Positions 8,729 to 18,494 of a DNA stretch of 64,000 bases are shown here, in pieces (within the stretch, counting starts at the first letter, position 1; each line of letters opens with the position of its first letter). A program made the position numbers and the translations under genes. A model generated the notes under the pieces. That model was given only the letters and a program-made list of their open reading frames with translations. It searched no databases and had not been told where the DNA came from. The DNA is from an uncultured Ectothiorhodospiraceae bacterium (GTDB lineage: Bacteria; Pseudomonadota; Gammaproteobacteria; UBA9214): contig CAMYMI010000018.1 of assembly GCA_947259415.1 (NCBI GenBank), forward strand, positions 1 to 64,000, written 5' to 3'.

Positions 8729-10450
8729 TCAGGTAGCTTCGATGTACTCCACCACCAGCTGGGCGCTCAGCATGCCACGGTATTCATTGACATCGAGCTG
8801 ATAGGCCGCCCGCACCTCCCGGCATGATCCTGGCAGTTCAGCCGTATTGAAGGCGATGGCGTCGATCTGCCCTTCCCCGTTGAGCGGCTCTAGCAGCAGT
8901 TTCAGGTGACGCTCGCCCACAACCCGCTGGCTGATCAGCCTGAAGCGGCCGTCAAACACCGGCGCGGGAAAACCCTGCCCCCAGGGCCCGGCCTCGCGCA
9001 GGGCCTGCGCCGTCTCCAGGGAGAACTCGTTGGTTTGCAGTTCACCGTCGCTGTAGAGCGTGTGGTTCAGGTCATGTTCCGACAGCAGGCGCGAGGCCTC
9101 TGCATCGAAGGCCTTGGCAAAGACAGGGTAGTCCGCCTTGTCCAGCGTCAGTCCGGCCGCCATGGCATGGCCGCCAAAGCGGGTGATGAGTTCCGGGTGA
9201 TGCGCGGCCACGGCATCGAGGGCATCGCGAATATGGAATCCCGGGATCGAGCGTGCCGAGCCTTTCAGTTCCCCGTTGCCAACCTGCGCGAACGCGATCA
9301 CCGGACGATGGAATCGTTCCTTGATGCGTGCTGCGAGAATCCCGATTACTCCCTGGTGCCAGCCGGGATCGAACAGGCACAGTCCGGTCGGCAGACCCTG
9401 TGCTTCCAGGTGCAGTTCATGGATTGCCTCCAGGGCACGGGTCTGCATGTCCGACTCGATTTCCTTGCGGTCGCGGTTGAGCGCATCCAGACGGGCCGCC
9501 ATTTCACGGGCGCTTTCCGCACTGTCGGTCAACAGGCATTCGATCCCCACTGACATGTCCTCCAGGCGTCCGGCGGCATTAAGACGTGGGCCGACGGCAA
9601 AGGCGAGGTCGGTGGAGACGGTACGCGCGGGATTGCGCTGGCCCACCTCCAGCAGTGCGCGGATACCCGGGACACACTGCCCGGTACGGATACGCTGGAT
9701 GCCGTGCTGGACCAGAATGCGGTTGTTGCGATCCAGCGGCACCACATCCGCCACGGTCCCGAGCGCCACCAGGTCCAGCAAGCGGCCGAGATTGGGTTCA
9801 GGGATGGCCTGCTGCTCGAACCAGCCGCATGTACGCAGGCGGGTCCGCAACGCCAGCATGACATAAAAGGCCACACCGACGCCGGCAAGGTTTTTACTTG
9901 GAAATTCATCGCCCGGGCTATTTGGGTTAACGATGGCCTCTGCCTGCGGCAGCACGGTTCCCGGCAGGTGGTGATCAGTTATCAGCACGCGAATCCCCCG
10001 CTGTCTGGCGGCCTCGACACCGGCAATACTGGAGATCCCGTTATCCACGGTCATAATCAGGTCCGGGTGTAGCCCGGCGGCCACGGCCACGATCTCGGGG
10101 GTCAGACCGTAGCCGTATTCGAAACGGTTCGGCACCAGATAATGCACGTCCCGGGCCCCCATGCCGCGCAGCGCGCGCAAACACAGCGCCGTGCTGGTCG
10201 CCCCGTCGGCGTCAAAGTCACCGACGACGAGGATGCGTTGTTCATCACGCAGGGCCTGCTCAAGCAGGTCGACGGCCGCATCGAGCCCGCCGAGCAGTCC
10301 CGGGGGGTCGAGGTTCCTGAGCGCATAATCCAGGTCAGCGGCCGAATCGATGGCACGTGCGGCGTACACGCGCTGCAGCAGGGATGGCATGGTTTCAGGC
10401 AAATCAGGCGCTGGGTTGCCCGATTGGCGCCGTACAATCTGCCTATTCAT
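8729..10450 (-). CDS. recJ: Single-stranded-DNA-specific exonuclease RecJ
   Basis: This 573-residue DHH-family 5'-3' single-strand exonuclease acts in recombination repair and mismatch repair. The DHH-domain motifs are VVGDFDADGATSTALCLRA near residue 75 and VLITDHHLPG near 155, with NPNSPGDEFPSKNLAGVGVA following. The DHHA1 region contains GSARSIPGFHIRDALDAV and RFGGHAMAAGLTL. The C-terminal OB-like domain is present, so the gene is full length. Its start overlaps the end of the rpfE-type gene by eight bases, suggesting coupled translation. Confidence 0.96.
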   Translation of the reverse strand: MNRQIVRRQSGNPAPDLPETMPSLLQRVYAARAIDSAADLDYALRNLDPPGLLGGLDAAVDLLEQALRDEQRILVVGDFDADGATSTALCLRALRGMGARDVHYLVPNRFEYGYGLTPEIVAVAAGLHPDLIMTVDNGISSIAGVEAARQRGIRVLITDHHLPGTVLPQAEAIVNPNSPGDEFPSKNLAGVGVAFYVMLALRTRLRTCGWFEQQAIPEPNLGRLLDLVALGTVADVVPLDRNNRILVQHGIQRIRTGQCVPGIRALLEVGQRNPARTVSTDLAFAVGPRLNAAGRLEDMSVGIECLLTDSAESAREMAARLDALNRDRKEIESDMQTRALEAIHELHLEAQGLPTGLCLFDPGWHQGVIGILAARIKERFHRPVIAFAQVGNGELKGSARSIPGFHIRDALDAVAAHHPELITRFGGHAMAAGLTLDKADYPVFAKAFDAEASRLLSEHDLNHTLYSDGELQTNEFSLETAQALREAGPWGQGFPAPVFDGRFRLISQRVVGERHLKLLLEPLNGEGQIDAIAFNTAELPGSCREVRAAYQLDVNEYRGMLSAQLVVEYIEAT

Positions 10451-11489
10451 CCCGGCAACGCTGCGCGAGACTTCGCGGACGCCTCCAGAAACGCCGCATC
10501 AGGCGCCGGTTGACGTGATAGCGCTTGCCGTTGACGGGATAGAGCTCGAACTGCCCGATATGACCGCTACTGACCATCTCCAGCAGCGGCCTGAACCAGG
10601 TGGTCTCGAGCCGCATCAGTCCCGTGGCCCAGGCCTCGGCATCCGCATAATGGCAGGCAGCGGCCAGGGTATCGATGACAACGAGATGGCTGGCGTCGTC
10701 GAGTCCCCCTGCCAGTTCTGCTGCATCCGCTGGTAAATCACGCCGGGGAATACCGGCCAGCTGCGCCAGCCCCATCAACAACGGGTGGTCGGTTATGACG
10801 TGCGCAACAGGCGTCTCGACCACAGCGGGCAGCACACCCCCGCCCCACGGCCAGATGCTGTTGATGACCGGTTCACCGCGCTGCTCGCGTGCCGCGTTGA
10901 CCGGGTGACTGTGAAACAGCATCTGGACCTCGTTCAGCAGGGCATGCCATTCGCGGCCGTGCTCTCCGCGCGGTAACAGTTCATTGATATCCCGGCCAGC
11001 ACACTCCGTGGGCGATCGTGTCTCCAGCACAGGCGGCTCGGAGAGTGCCAGATACCAGCGCGTTGGCGAGGCCACCTCCAGGTGCCAGCCACGGTCACGG
11101 TAAAGGTCGTTGAAGGCCGCGGCCAGCTCCAGTGCCTCCCCGGGTTCGATAGAGAAGGCATGGCTGTCATACAGGCGCAGGCTGGACTGGTCCGCACGCA
11201 GATGCACCGGGTCAACCCGCATGATGTAGCCATCGACCAGGGTGCCGGTATCGGCGAGCCAGGTCAGGGGCGCCACCGGCAGTGTGCCCGCAGCCCCGCC
11301 AGACAGCCCGAACAAATTACCCAGGGTTGCATCAAGATCCTGCGCAACACCCTGTTCCACACGGGCTCGCGCCAGGAGTTTCTCCAGCGCCTGCGGGTAT
11401 TGGCTGAGGTAGGTGGAAAACGGGACGTCGCTCACCGGGCCGCACAGGCCCGGTACCACCAGGACAACGCTGCAAGCCGAATCAGACAA
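10443..11489 (-). CDS. rpfE: RpfE-type protein, phosphoglycerate-mutase-like fold, function unknown
   Basis: This 348-residue protein matches the RpfE regulatory-protein family described next to recJ and prfB in the Xanthomonas rpf cluster. Visible conserved segments include VVPGLCGP at the N-terminus, WYLALSEPP, HALLNEVQMLFHSHPVNAAR, NSIWPWGGG near residue 215 and YHVNRRLMRRFWRR at the C-terminus. The family is related to cofactor-independent phosphoglycerate mutases, but no enzymatic activity is established. In Xanthomonas it was linked to extracellular enzyme and exopolysaccharide production. The Xanthomonas signalling genes rpfF, rpfC and rpfG are not in this window. Its end overlaps the start of recJ. 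Confidence 0.8.
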   Translation of the reverse strand: MSDSACSVVLVVPGLCGPVSDVPFSTYLSQYPQALEKLLARARVEQGVAQDLDATLGNLFGLSGGAAGTLPVAPLTWLADTGTLVDGYIMRVDPVHLRADQSSLRLYDSHAFSIEPGEALELAAAFNDLYRDRGWHLEVASPTRWYLALSEPPVLETRSPTECAGRDINELLPRGEHGREWHALLNEVQMLFHSHPVNAAREQRGEPVINSIWPWGGGVLPAVVETPVAHVITDHPLLMGLAQLAGIPRRDLPADAAELAGGLDDASHLVVIDTLAAACHYADAEAWATGLMRLETTWFRPLLEMVSSGHIGQFELYPVNGKRYHVNRRLMRRFWRRPRSLAQRCRDE

Positions 11490-11808
11490 GATAAACGATC
11501 ACGAAGGTCACAAAGATTTAGTCATTGGCACACGGCAACGCGGGTGGTCATGTTCTCAAACTGTCCAGAGATATACAACGAACAGAGAAAACCCTTTCTA
11601 ACCGCAAAGGCGCAGAGGACGCAAAGAATAAAAATGCTGTTGGGTATGCGGACAAGAAATTCGGTTTTTCGCAGGGCTGATGATGTTCGAGGTCTTCGGA
11701 ATAATTATTTCTTTTCTCTGCGTCCTCTGCGCCTTTGCGGTTAATGTTTTTTTTATATTTTAATAAGCTTTAGATCTCAGCGTCCCAGCGGTCAACTTGC
11801 AACTTTAT
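11490..11808. other. Gene-free spacer between the rpfE-type gene and thrC
   Basis: This 319-base spacer holds no supportable gene. It contains one full palindromic repeat copy (11599-11745). It also holds a shorter related stretch, ACGAAGGTCACAAAG near 11500, that looks like a decayed repeat end, and an AT-rich run with eight consecutive T at 11747-11754. A promoter for the minus-strand rpfE-type gene would have to lie on the right side of its start at 11489, but I could not pick out a convincing one. Confidence 0.6.
11599..11745. repeat. Dispersed palindromic repeat, copy R2
   Basis: The left end (from 11599, TAACCGCAAAGGCGCAGAGG...) and the right end (to 11743, ...CCTCTGCGCCTTTGCGGTTA) are perfect inverted repeats of 25 bases around a core of about 95 bases. 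Just inside the left end is ATGCTGTTGGGTATGCG (11634-11650). The same 17 bases, with one mismatch and in the opposite orientation, occur just inside the right end of copy R3 (56813-56829). The shared inner sequence shows that R2 and R3 belong to one element family inserted in opposite orientations. Confidence 0.88.
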
Positions 11809-12954
11809 TCACGCCATATATTTCAGGATGGCGTCCTTGACAGCGCCGAGCTCGGCATCGACGGTCTGCATCGCGCCCTCGCACTGCTTGATGGCCGTGT
11901 CCGGGTCTTTGAGACCGTGACCGGTCAGGGTGCAGACCACGCTGCTGCCTTCCGGGATTCTGCCGGACCTGATATCACGCAAGGCGCCCGCGACCGAGGT
12001 TGCCGAAGCCGGTTCGCAAAAAATCCCCTCGCGCGAGGTGAGCAGTTTCTGTGCTGCAAGTATCTCCTCGTCGGTGCATTCATCGAACCAGCCTCCACAT
12101 TCCTCCTTGACCTTCCACGCCTTGTCCCAGGACTGCGGATGGCCGATGCGGATCGCCGTGGCAACCGTTTCCGGATTATCCACCATGGCACCGCGCATGA
12201 ACGGGGCTGCACCGGCGGCCTGGTAACCAACCATGACCGGTCGTGTGTCGGTCACACCCCTGCCCCCGTAGACACAGGACTGTCCTTCGCAAAAGGCACA
12301 GGCGGTCGTAACCTCGCCATCACCGTGATGCGCGTATTCACAATAGCCGATCCAGTGGGCCGTGATATTGCCGGCGTTACCCACCGGCAGGCAGTGATAG
12401 TCCGGCGCATGCCCGAGTTCATCGACGATTTCGAAGGCAGCAGTCTTCTGGCCCTGCAGGCGGTAAGGATTGATGGAATTGACGATGGTGACCGGCGCCT
12501 CGCTAGCAACTTCCTTGACCAGCCGCATGCCATCATCGAAATTACCGCGGATCTGCAGCACTACGGCACCGTGGATCATGGCCTGCGCCAGCTTGCCGAG
12601 GGCGATCTTGCCCTCGGGGATGATGACGAATGCCGTAATGCCGGCGCGCGCGGCATAGGCGGCCGCCGCGGCCGAGGTATTGCCCGTGGAGGCACACAAC
12701 ACGGCACGGCTGCCCTCCTCGAATGCACGGGTCACCGCCATGGTCATACCACGGTCCTTGAATGAACCGGTCGGGTTGAGGCCCTCGTACTTGATATACA
12801 TTTCGACATCCTTGCCGATTTCACGCGGAATGTTTTCCAGTCGCAGCAGCGGCGTATTGCCTTCACCCAGACTGATGATGCGGGTGTCCGCAGAGACCGG
12901 CAGGCGGTCGCGATAGTTTTCGATCACTCCTGTATAGCGGGATCCGGTAGACAT
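11809..12954 (-). CDS. thrC: Threonine synthase
   Basis: This 381-residue PLP enzyme converts O-phosphohomoserine to threonine, the last step of the pathway. The PLP lysine lies in [16 protein letters not shown] near residue 60, and the phosphate-binding region includes [30 protein letters not shown] near the C-terminus is typical of the bacterial enzyme. A pair of cysteines around residue 225 ([10 protein letters not shown]) is unusual and might be a metal or redox site, though this is speculative. It sits 47 bases downstream of hom, so the two are probably co-transcribed. Confidence 0.95.
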   Translation of the reverse strand: MSTGSRYTGVIENYRDRLPVSADTRIISLGEGNTPLLRLENIPREIGKDVEMYIKYEGLNPTGSFKDRGMTMAVTRAFEEGSRAVLCASTGNTSAAAAAYAARAGITAFVIIPEGKIALGKLAQAMIHGAVVLQIRGNFDDGMRLVKEVASEAPVTIVNSINPYRLQGQKTAAFEIVDELGHAPDYHCLPVGNAGNITAHWIGYCEYAHHGDGEVTTACAFCEGQSCVYGGRGVTDTRPVMVGYQAAGAAPFMRGAMVDNPETVATAIRIGHPQSWDKAWKVKEECGGWFDECTDEEILAAQKLLTSREGIFCEPASATSVAGALRDIRSGRIPEGSSVVCTLTGHGLKDPDTAIKQCEGAMQTVDAELGAVKDAILKYMA

Positions 12955-13001
12955 GCAGTTATTCCTCGCTGACTTGCAGCGCCTAACAAAAGAAAAGCTG
13001 G

Positions 13002-14318
13002 TCAGTCGCAGTCCAGGTGTTCCAGGCGGATGCGGGTGACCTTGCCGTGTATGCTTTCCAGCGACTCGATCTGCAGGATGGCATCATTCATCTGCCGTTC
13101 CTGGATCGAATGGGTCAGGATGATGATCGGCACCTCGGCCACACCAGCGGCCGGTTCCTTCTGCAGGATCGCTTCGATACTGATGCCCAGCCTGCCCAGG
13201 ATGGTGGTCACATCGGAAAGTACCCCGGGCTTGTCGGTTGCCAGCATACGCAGGTAATACGCCGTCTCCACGTCATCCATCGACAGGATCGGTACATCGG
13301 ACAGGGCGTGCGGCTGGAACGCAAGGTGCGGTACGCGGTTTTCGGGATCGGCCGTCAGCGTGCGCACCACGTCGATGACGTCGGCCACCACAGCCGATGC
13401 CGTGGGTTCCGAACCCGCCCCGGCACCGTAATACAACGTTGGCCCCACGGCATCACCATTCACCAGCACCGCATTCATGACGCCATCGACATTGGCGATC
13501 AGGCGGCGCTCCGGTATCAGGGTAGGATGCACCCTTAACTCAAAACCCTTGACAGTACGCCGGGTGAAGCCGAGATGCTTGATACGGTAACCGAACTCGG
13601 CAGCATAGCCTACATCCGCACGGGTGATATGGCTGATGCCCTCGGTATAGACCTTGTCGAACTGCAACGGGATGCCGAAGGCGATCGAGGCCAGGATGGT
13701 CAGCTTGTGCGCCGCATCAATCCCCTCGATATCAAAGGTCGGATCGGCCTCGGCATAGCCCAGCTGCTGGGCCTCCTTGAGGACGTCCTCGAAGTCGCGG
13801 CCCTTGTCGCGCATCTCGGTCAGGATGAAGTTGCCGGTGCCGTTGATGATCCCGGTCAGCCACTCGATCTTGTTCGCGGCCAGGCCCTCGCGCAGCGCCT
13901 TGATGATCGGGATGCCGCCGGCGACCGCGGCCTCGAAGGCCACCATGACGCCCTTCTCCTGGGCCGCCGCAAAGATCTCGTTGCCGTGCAGGGCGATCAG
14001 CGCCTTGTTGGCCGTGACCACATGCTTGCCGTTGGCGATGGCCCTGAGCACCAGTTCCCGAGCAGGCTCGTAACCGCCGATCAGTTCGATGATGATATCG
14101 ATATCCGGATTGTCCACGACGGCAAAGGCATCATCGGAGACCGGAATCGATTCAATCCCGGGTAACACCGCCGGGTCATAGGCGCGTGCCGCGGCCTGTA
14201 TGATTCGAATACCACGGCCGGCACGGCGGACGATTTCCTCGGCATTGCGGTTGAGTACGTTAAAGGTACCTCCGCCCACAGTGCCGAGACCCAGCAGGCC
14301 AACATTTACCGGATTCAA
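13002..14318 (-). CDS. hom: Homoserine dehydrogenase
   Basis: This 438-residue enzyme reduces aspartate semialdehyde to homoserine, the branch point to threonine and methionine. The N-terminal Rossmann motif is [16 protein letters not shown]. The catalytic region contains [20 protein letters not shown] followed by [10 protein letters not shown], and [18 protein letters not shown]. The C-terminal ACT domain begins near residue 350 ([20 protein letters not shown]) and would mediate threonine feedback. It is the monofunctional form, not fused to aspartokinase. It lies six bases downstream of the alaC-type gene and upstream of thrC, forming an alaC-hom-thrC operon. Confidence 0.96.
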   Translation of the reverse strand: MNPVNVGLLGLGTVGGGTFNVLNRNAEEIVRRAGRGIRIIQAAARAYDPAVLPGIESIPVSDDAFAVVDNPDIDIIIELIGGYEPARELVLRAIANGKHVVTANKALIALHGNEIFAAAQEKGVMVAFEAAVAGGIPIIKALREGLAANKIEWLTGIINGTGNFILTEMRDKGRDFEDVLKEAQQLGYAEADPTFDIEGIDAAHKLTILASIAFGIPLQFDKVYTEGISHITRADVGYAAEFGYRIKHLGFTRRTVKGFELRVHPTLIPERRLIANVDGVMNAVLVNGDAVGPTLYYGAGAGSEPTASAVVADVIDVVRTLTADPENRVPHLAFQPHALSDVPILSMDDVETAYYLRMLATDKPGVLSDVTTILGRLGISIEAILQKEPAAGVAEVPIIILTHSIQERQMNDAILQIESLESIHGKVTRIRLEHLDCD

Positions 14319-14323
14319 CTGCT

Positions 14324-15538
14324 TTATCCTCCTGAGGCGTGCGCCAGGTCGAGGTCCTTGCGGAACATATCGCGGATTCCGCGGATTGCCTGACGGGTAC
14401 GGTGTTTGTTCTCGATAAGACTGAAACGCACGTGATCATCGCCGTATGAACCGAAGCCGATTCCCGGTGACACGGCCACCCTGGCATCCACCAGCAGCTT
14501 CTTGGAAAACTCGAGCGAGCCCATTTCCCGGTACGGTTCAGGTATCGGCGCCCACACGAACATAGTCGCCCTGGGTTTCTCCACGGGCCAGCCCAGTGAG
14601 TTCAGACCCTCGCACAGGACATTGCGACGACCACGGTAATTCTCGGCGATCTCGCGGACGCAATCCTGCGGGCCGTCGAGCGCGGTGATCGCCGCTACCT
14701 GGATAGGCGTGAACATGCCATAGTCCAGGTAGGACTTGATACGTGCCAGCGCTGCCACCAGGGTCTCGTTGCCACACATGAAGCCGACCCGCCAGCCCGG
14801 CATATTATAGCTCTTGGAAAGCGAGAAGAATTCGACAGCGACATCCATCGCTCCGTCCACCTGCAGGATGGACGGGGCCTTGTAACCGTCGTACACCAGG
14901 TCGGCATAGGCCAGGTCCTGCACCACCCAGATCTCGTTTTCGCGGGCGATGTCGACCACCTTCTGGAAGAACTCCAGTTCTACACACTGGGTGGTCGGGT
15001 TGGCCGGAAAGTTGAGAATGAGCATCTTGGGCCGTGGCCAGGAATCCTTGATGGCCTTCTCCAACTCGGCAAAGAAATCGACACCCGGGCGCAGCGGCAC
15101 ATGGCGGATATCCGCCCCGGCAATGGCAAATCCGTAGGGATGGATGGGATAGGCCGGATTCGGGACCAGCACGGCATCACCCGGACCCACGGTGGCCAGT
15201 GCCAGATGCGCTAGCCCCTCCTTGGAACCAATGGTGACAATGGCATGCCGTTCAAAGTCGAGGTCGACATCATAGCGCCGCCCATACCAGTCACAGATTG
15301 CCTTGCGCAGCCTTGGGATCCCTCTGGAAAGTGAATAGCGGTGGGTATCGCCGCGCTGGGCCGCCTCGACCAGCTTATCGACGATGTGTTGTGGCGTGGG
15401 CTGATCAGGATTTCCCATACCGAAATCAATGATATCCTCACCGCGCGCACGTGCTGTCGCCTTCAACTCGTTGACAATGTTGAAGACGTACGGCGGCAGA
15501 CGTTTTATTCGGGAGAATTCCTCGATCAAGGGGGGCAA
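14324..15538 (-). CDS. alaC: Alanine transaminase (AlaC-type aminotransferase)
   Basis: This 404-residue fold-type I PLP aminotransferase has the PLP lysine in [20 protein letters not shown] near residue 240 and the substrate-contact segments [14 protein letters not shown] and [10 protein letters not shown]. It resembles E. coli AlaC, which makes alanine from pyruvate with glutamate as donor. Some relatives are annotated as LL-diaminopimelate aminotransferases. The position directly in front of hom and thrC is common in gamma- and betaproteobacteria. A separate dapC-type aminotransferase at 54387-55583 makes a diaminopimelate role for this gene less likely. Confidence 0.88.
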   Translation of the reverse strand: MPPLIEEFSRIKRLPPYVFNIVNELKATARARGEDIIDFGMGNPDQPTPQHIVDKLVEAAQRGDTHRYSLSRGIPRLRKAICDWYGRRYDVDLDFERHAIVTIGSKEGLAHLALATVGPGDAVLVPNPAYPIHPYGFAIAGADIRHVPLRPGVDFFAELEKAIKDSWPRPKMLILNFPANPTTQCVELEFFQKVVDIARENEIWVVQDLAYADLVYDGYKAPSILQVDGAMDVAVEFFSLSKSYNMPGWRVGFMCGNETLVAALARIKSYLDYGMFTPIQVAAITALDGPQDCVREIAENYRGRRNVLCEGLNSLGWPVEKPRATMFVWAPIPEPYREMGSLEFSKKLLVDARVAVSPGIGFGSYGDDHVRFSLIENKHRTRQAIRGIRDMFRKDLDLAHASGG

Positions 15539-15712
15539 CCTGTAGTCTTTTGATTTTGAAGCTGTTCCAGCAACACTCCGGAAGCGCTAACGTTACTGAA
15601 AAGCGCCTTGGGAAACAAGGGGTCTCGACGGCTGGCACAAACACCCGCCTACCGCGATTACCCGCATTCAAACGGCTTGTTCAGCACCGGTGGGCCCCGT
15701 ATCGTAGCAGGC

Positions 15713-16081
15713 ATGCGCTTCGCCCAGGACAGCTACGAAGGCAACAGCATCAGTGCCTACGCACGCGGTCAGATCACGATCAACGATCAGGTCTACGTCT
15801 CCAGCGTGATTGTGACGCCAGACAGGATCATCCATGACTGGCTGCCGGACAGTTTCGCCGGCCTCGAGGGACGCCATGTTGCCAGGCTGGCGGAGCTCGA
15901 GCCGGAGATTATCGTCCTCGGTACCGGTGCCACATCACGCTTCCCGCCCCCTGAATACACGGCCGGGTTTCTGACACAGGGGATCGGGGTGGAGGTTATG
16001 GGCACGGCAGCAGCATGTCGCACCTTTAATATCCTGGTTTCGGAAGAGCGCCGCGTGGTGGCGGCGCTGTTTATATCGTAG
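15713..16081 (+). CDS. Mth938-like domain protein (DUF498)
   Basis: The ATG at 15713 gives 122 residues starting MRFAQDSYEGNSISAYARGQ. The conserved family core is PEIIVLGTGATSRFPPPE near residue 65, followed by GIGVEVMGTAAACRTFNIL. The family includes the human complex I assembly factor NDUFAF3 and many short bacterial proteins of unknown function, often near protein-export or respiratory genes. An upstream in-frame ATG at 15608 would add 35 residues that do not look conserved. The gene is divergent from alaC and convergent with rpoS, ending 12 bases before its stop. Confidence 0.85.
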   Translation: MRFAQDSYEGNSISAYARGQITINDQVYVSSVIVTPDRIIHDWLPDSFAGLEGRHVARLAELEPEIIVLGTGATSRFPPPEYTAGFLTQGIGVEVMGTAAACRTFNILVSEERRVVAALFIS

Positions 16082-16093
16082 CCAGCTGTCCGG

Positions 16094-17050
16094 TTATTTC
16101 AGGAGGGCATCGACCGAGAAGCCCTCACTCTCGAGAATCCTCCTCAGCCGGTTGAGAGCATCCATCTGGATCTGGCGCACCCGCTCACGGGTAACCCCGA
16201 TCTCGCGCCCGACCTCCTCCAGGGTCGAAACCGAATAACCGTGCAGGCCGAAACGGCGTTCCACCACCTCGCGCTGCTTGTCATTCAACTGCGTCAGCCA
16301 CTCCTCCAGGTTCTCGTGAACACCTTCGTCCTGCAGGGTTTCGGTCGGGTCCGGCGAGTTGTCGTCAACGATGGTGTCCAGCAGGGTCTTGCCGGATTCG
16401 TGCATGATGCTGGTGTCGGTCGATGCCGTACGTTCATTCAGCCCCAGCATGCGCTGTACATCCCCGATCGGCTTGTCCAGCAGGTTGGCAATCTCATCCG
16501 TACTCGGTTCGTGATCAAGCTCCTGGGTCAGTTTGCGCGCCGCCCTCAGGTAGACATTGATTTCCTTGACAACATGGATGGGCAGACGAATGGTTCGCGT
16601 CTGGTTCATGATGGCACGCTCGATGGTCTGCCGAATCCACCAGGTCGCGTAGGTCGAAAAGCGGAACCCTCTTTCAGGGTCGAATTTCTCTACTGCCCGT
16701 ATCAGCCCCAGGTTGCCTTCCTCGATGAGATCGAGAAATGCCAGGCCGCGGTTCATGTAGCGCCGGGCAATCTTGACGACCAGCCGCAGATTGCTCTCGA
16801 TCATGCGTTGGCGTGCGCTTTCGTCGCCCTGCTGGGCCTTGCGCGAGTAGAGCACCTCCTCCTCTGCCGTCAACAGCGGCGAGGCGCCAATCTCGCTGAG
16901 GTAGAGTCGCGTGGGATCGTGGTCATCGGAGGATGGCGATACGGACCTGCGACCGGGCTTCGTGTGTTCAGTATCCCCGGCACCAGCGGTTTTGCCTCCC
17001 TGCCTGGAAGGCTGGTCCGTTCCGTCTGAGTCCTTGCGCTGTTTAGCCAC
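16094..17050 (-). CDS. rpoS: RNA polymerase sigma factor RpoS (sigma-38)
   Basis: This 318-residue sigma-70 family protein directs stationary-phase and general stress transcription. A polar N-terminal stretch of about 45 residues precedes region 1.2 ([20 protein letters not shown]). Region 2 contains [20 protein letters not shown] and [17 protein letters not shown]. Region 4.2 is [20 protein letters not shown]. The C-terminal end [11 protein letters not shown] resembles RpoS rather than RpoD. It lies 77 bases downstream of nlpD, the standard nlpD-rpoS order, so a main rpoS promoter may lie inside nlpD as in E. coli. Confidence 0.95.
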   Translation of the reverse strand: MAKQRKDSDGTDQPSRQGGKTAGAGDTEHTKPGRRSVSPSSDDHDPTRLYLSEIGASPLLTAEEEVLYSRKAQQGDESARQRMIESNLRLVVKIARRYMNRGLAFLDLIEEGNLGLIRAVEKFDPERGFRFSTYATWWIRQTIERAIMNQTRTIRLPIHVVKEINVYLRAARKLTQELDHEPSTDEIANLLDKPIGDVQRMLGLNERTASTDTSIMHESGKTLLDTIVDDNSPDPTETLQDEGVHENLEEWLTQLNDKQREVVERRFGLHGYSVSTLEEVGREIGVTRERVRQIQMDALNRLRRILESEGFSVDALLK

Positions 17051-17127
17051 TGACTACTCCGCCGGTATTCCTGACCTCGTGACCGGCTGGACCGGCCATC
17101 ACATGCAGGCAAGGCAAGGGGATGCAA

Positions 17128-17916
17128 TCAGCCCTTCGGCAAATAGCGCAAGGGATTAACCGGCTTGCCATCCTTGCGTATCTCGAAGTACAGGCGGGTG
17201 CCAACGGTTCCGCTACTGCCCATGTTGGCAATAACCTGCCCCGCATTGACCCGTTCACCTTCCTTTACAAGTAGTTTGCTGTTATGTCCGTAGGCACTCA
17301 GCAAACTGTCGTTGTGCTTGATGATAATAAGACGACCGTACCCGACAAGTCCACTCCCGGTGTAGACCACCTTGCCCCCTGCCGCGGCCATGACCGGCTG
17401 CCCGCGCCGACCACCGATATCGATGCCTTTTTTACCGGGCGAGTCTGCTTGAAAACCGCGCAACAGCTTGCCCTGTGCAGGCCACACCCAGTTCCTCACA
17501 GCAGCCGGCAAGGGCTTTTCTGCAGCCAGGACCGGCTGCGATGGCCGGGAAGGTGGCGACTCTACACGCGGCCCGGGTGCTGCTGTCGCGGGCTTGCTTG
17601 CCGCTGCCTTCGGGGTGGCCGCTCGCACCCGCAGGCGCTGGCCCGTATAGATGGTATAGGGGGAGCGGATGCCGTTCAGGTCGGCAAGTACGCGGTAGCT
17701 CAAGCCGTGTTGCCAGGCGATTGAATAGAGCGTATCACCACGCCTGACAGTGTAATGGCCCGAGGTCGAACTGGCTGGTTGTCTTTTTACCGGGGCAGGC
17801 CTGGTGACCTCCTGTGTCCCGCGCACCCCAACCGGCGCATTGATGGGTTGCGAACTGCAGGCCGCGATCGATAACCCAAGCAGGCCAATACAGAACAGGC
17901 GCAGCAGCAATAACAT
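17128..17916 (-). CDS. nlpD: NlpD-type LysM/M23 lipoprotein, amidase activator
   Basis: This 262-residue lipoprotein has a signal peptide ending in a lipobox (SIAAC), one LysM repeat (about residues 52-95, HYTVRRGDTLYSIAWQHGL) and a C-terminal M23 fold (about 145-258). In active M23 peptidases the zinc ligands lie in HxGxD and HxH motifs. Here the first histidine is replaced (GKKGIDIGG) and the last is Tyr in LYFEIR. It is therefore degenerate, like E. coli NlpD and EnvC, which activate cell-division amidases rather than cut peptidoglycan. The order pcm-yqaA-nlpD-rpoS is intact, and its start abuts yqaA. Confidence 0.93.
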   Translation of the reverse strand: MLLLLRLFCIGLLGLSIAACSSQPINAPVGVRGTQEVTRPAPVKRQPASSTSGHYTVRRGDTLYSIAWQHGLSYRVLADLNGIRSPYTIYTGQRLRVRAATPKAAASKPATAAPGPRVESPPSRPSQPVLAAEKPLPAAVRNWVWPAQGKLLRGFQADSPGKKGIDIGGRRGQPVMAAAGGKVVYTGSGLVGYGRLIIIKHNDSLLSAYGHNSKLLVKEGERVNAGQVIANMGSSGTVGTRLYFEIRKDGKPVNPLRYLPKG

Positions 17917-18494
17917 CAGCCACGAAAATACAGGTAGGCAATCACGGCCACTATGACCAGCAGCCAGCCGATGCGTTCAACGTAGGTCCTCAGCGCCTCC
18001 TCCATCCTGGGCCCGCCCCAGGCAAGCAAACCGGCTACCAGAAAGAAACGCCCGCCCCGGCCAATCACGGAGCCCGCAACAAACAACGGCAAACTCATGG
18101 AAAGCGTACCGGCCGCGATGGTGAAGACCTTGTAGGGGATTGGCGAGAACCCCGCGACCAGTATGGCCCAGAAGCCCCAGGTATCGAACCAGGTGCGCAC
18201 ATGCAGATAGTCGTCCCAATAGCCTGCCTTGTGCACCCATGGTTCGATGAGATCAAAGGCAAAATAACCCAGCAGGTAACCGAACAGGCCACCCAGTACC
18301 GAGGCCAGCGTGGTCAGGAGTGCGTAGGCCAAGGCGCGATCCGGCCTGGCCATACTCATGGGCGCCAGCATGATGTCCGGTGGTACCGGGAAGAAGGACG
18401 ATTCGGCGAAGCTCAGACCGGCCAGGTAGCGGGCGGCGTGCTGATGCCGCGCCAGTACCATGCAGCGGTCGTAAAGCGACACGAAAAGCGGCAT
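17916..18494 (-). CDS. yqaA: YqaA-family inner membrane protein (DedA/VTT-like)
   Basis: This 192-residue hydrophobic protein shows about four to five membrane segments and the family features FAESSFFPVPPDIMLAPMSM near residue 28, GGLFGYLLGYFAFDLIEPW near 70 and AGFSPIPYKVFTIAAGTLSM near 115. The family is a small DedA/SNARE-associated-like group of unknown function, possibly in lipid or small-molecule transport. It overlaps pcm by one base at its start and nlpD by one base at its end, so it is in the surE-pcm-yqaA-nlpD operon. The function is not known. Confidence 0.85.
   Translation of the reverse strand: MPLFVSLYDRCMVLARHQHAARYLAGLSFAESSFFPVPPDIMLAPMSMARPDRALAYALLTTLASVLGGLFGYLLGYFAFDLIEPWVHKAGYWDDYLHVRTWFDTWGFWAILVAGFSPIPYKVFTIAAGTLSMSLPLFVAGSVIGRGGRFFLVAGLLAWGGPRMEEALRTYVERIGWLLVIVAVIAYLYFRG

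Noticed and set aside
11713-11754. Right arm of R2 followed by eight T, resembling a terminator
   Set aside because: The T-run is on the plus strand, where no gene precedes it. The loop would be about 95 bases. For thrC on the minus strand the order of signals is wrong.
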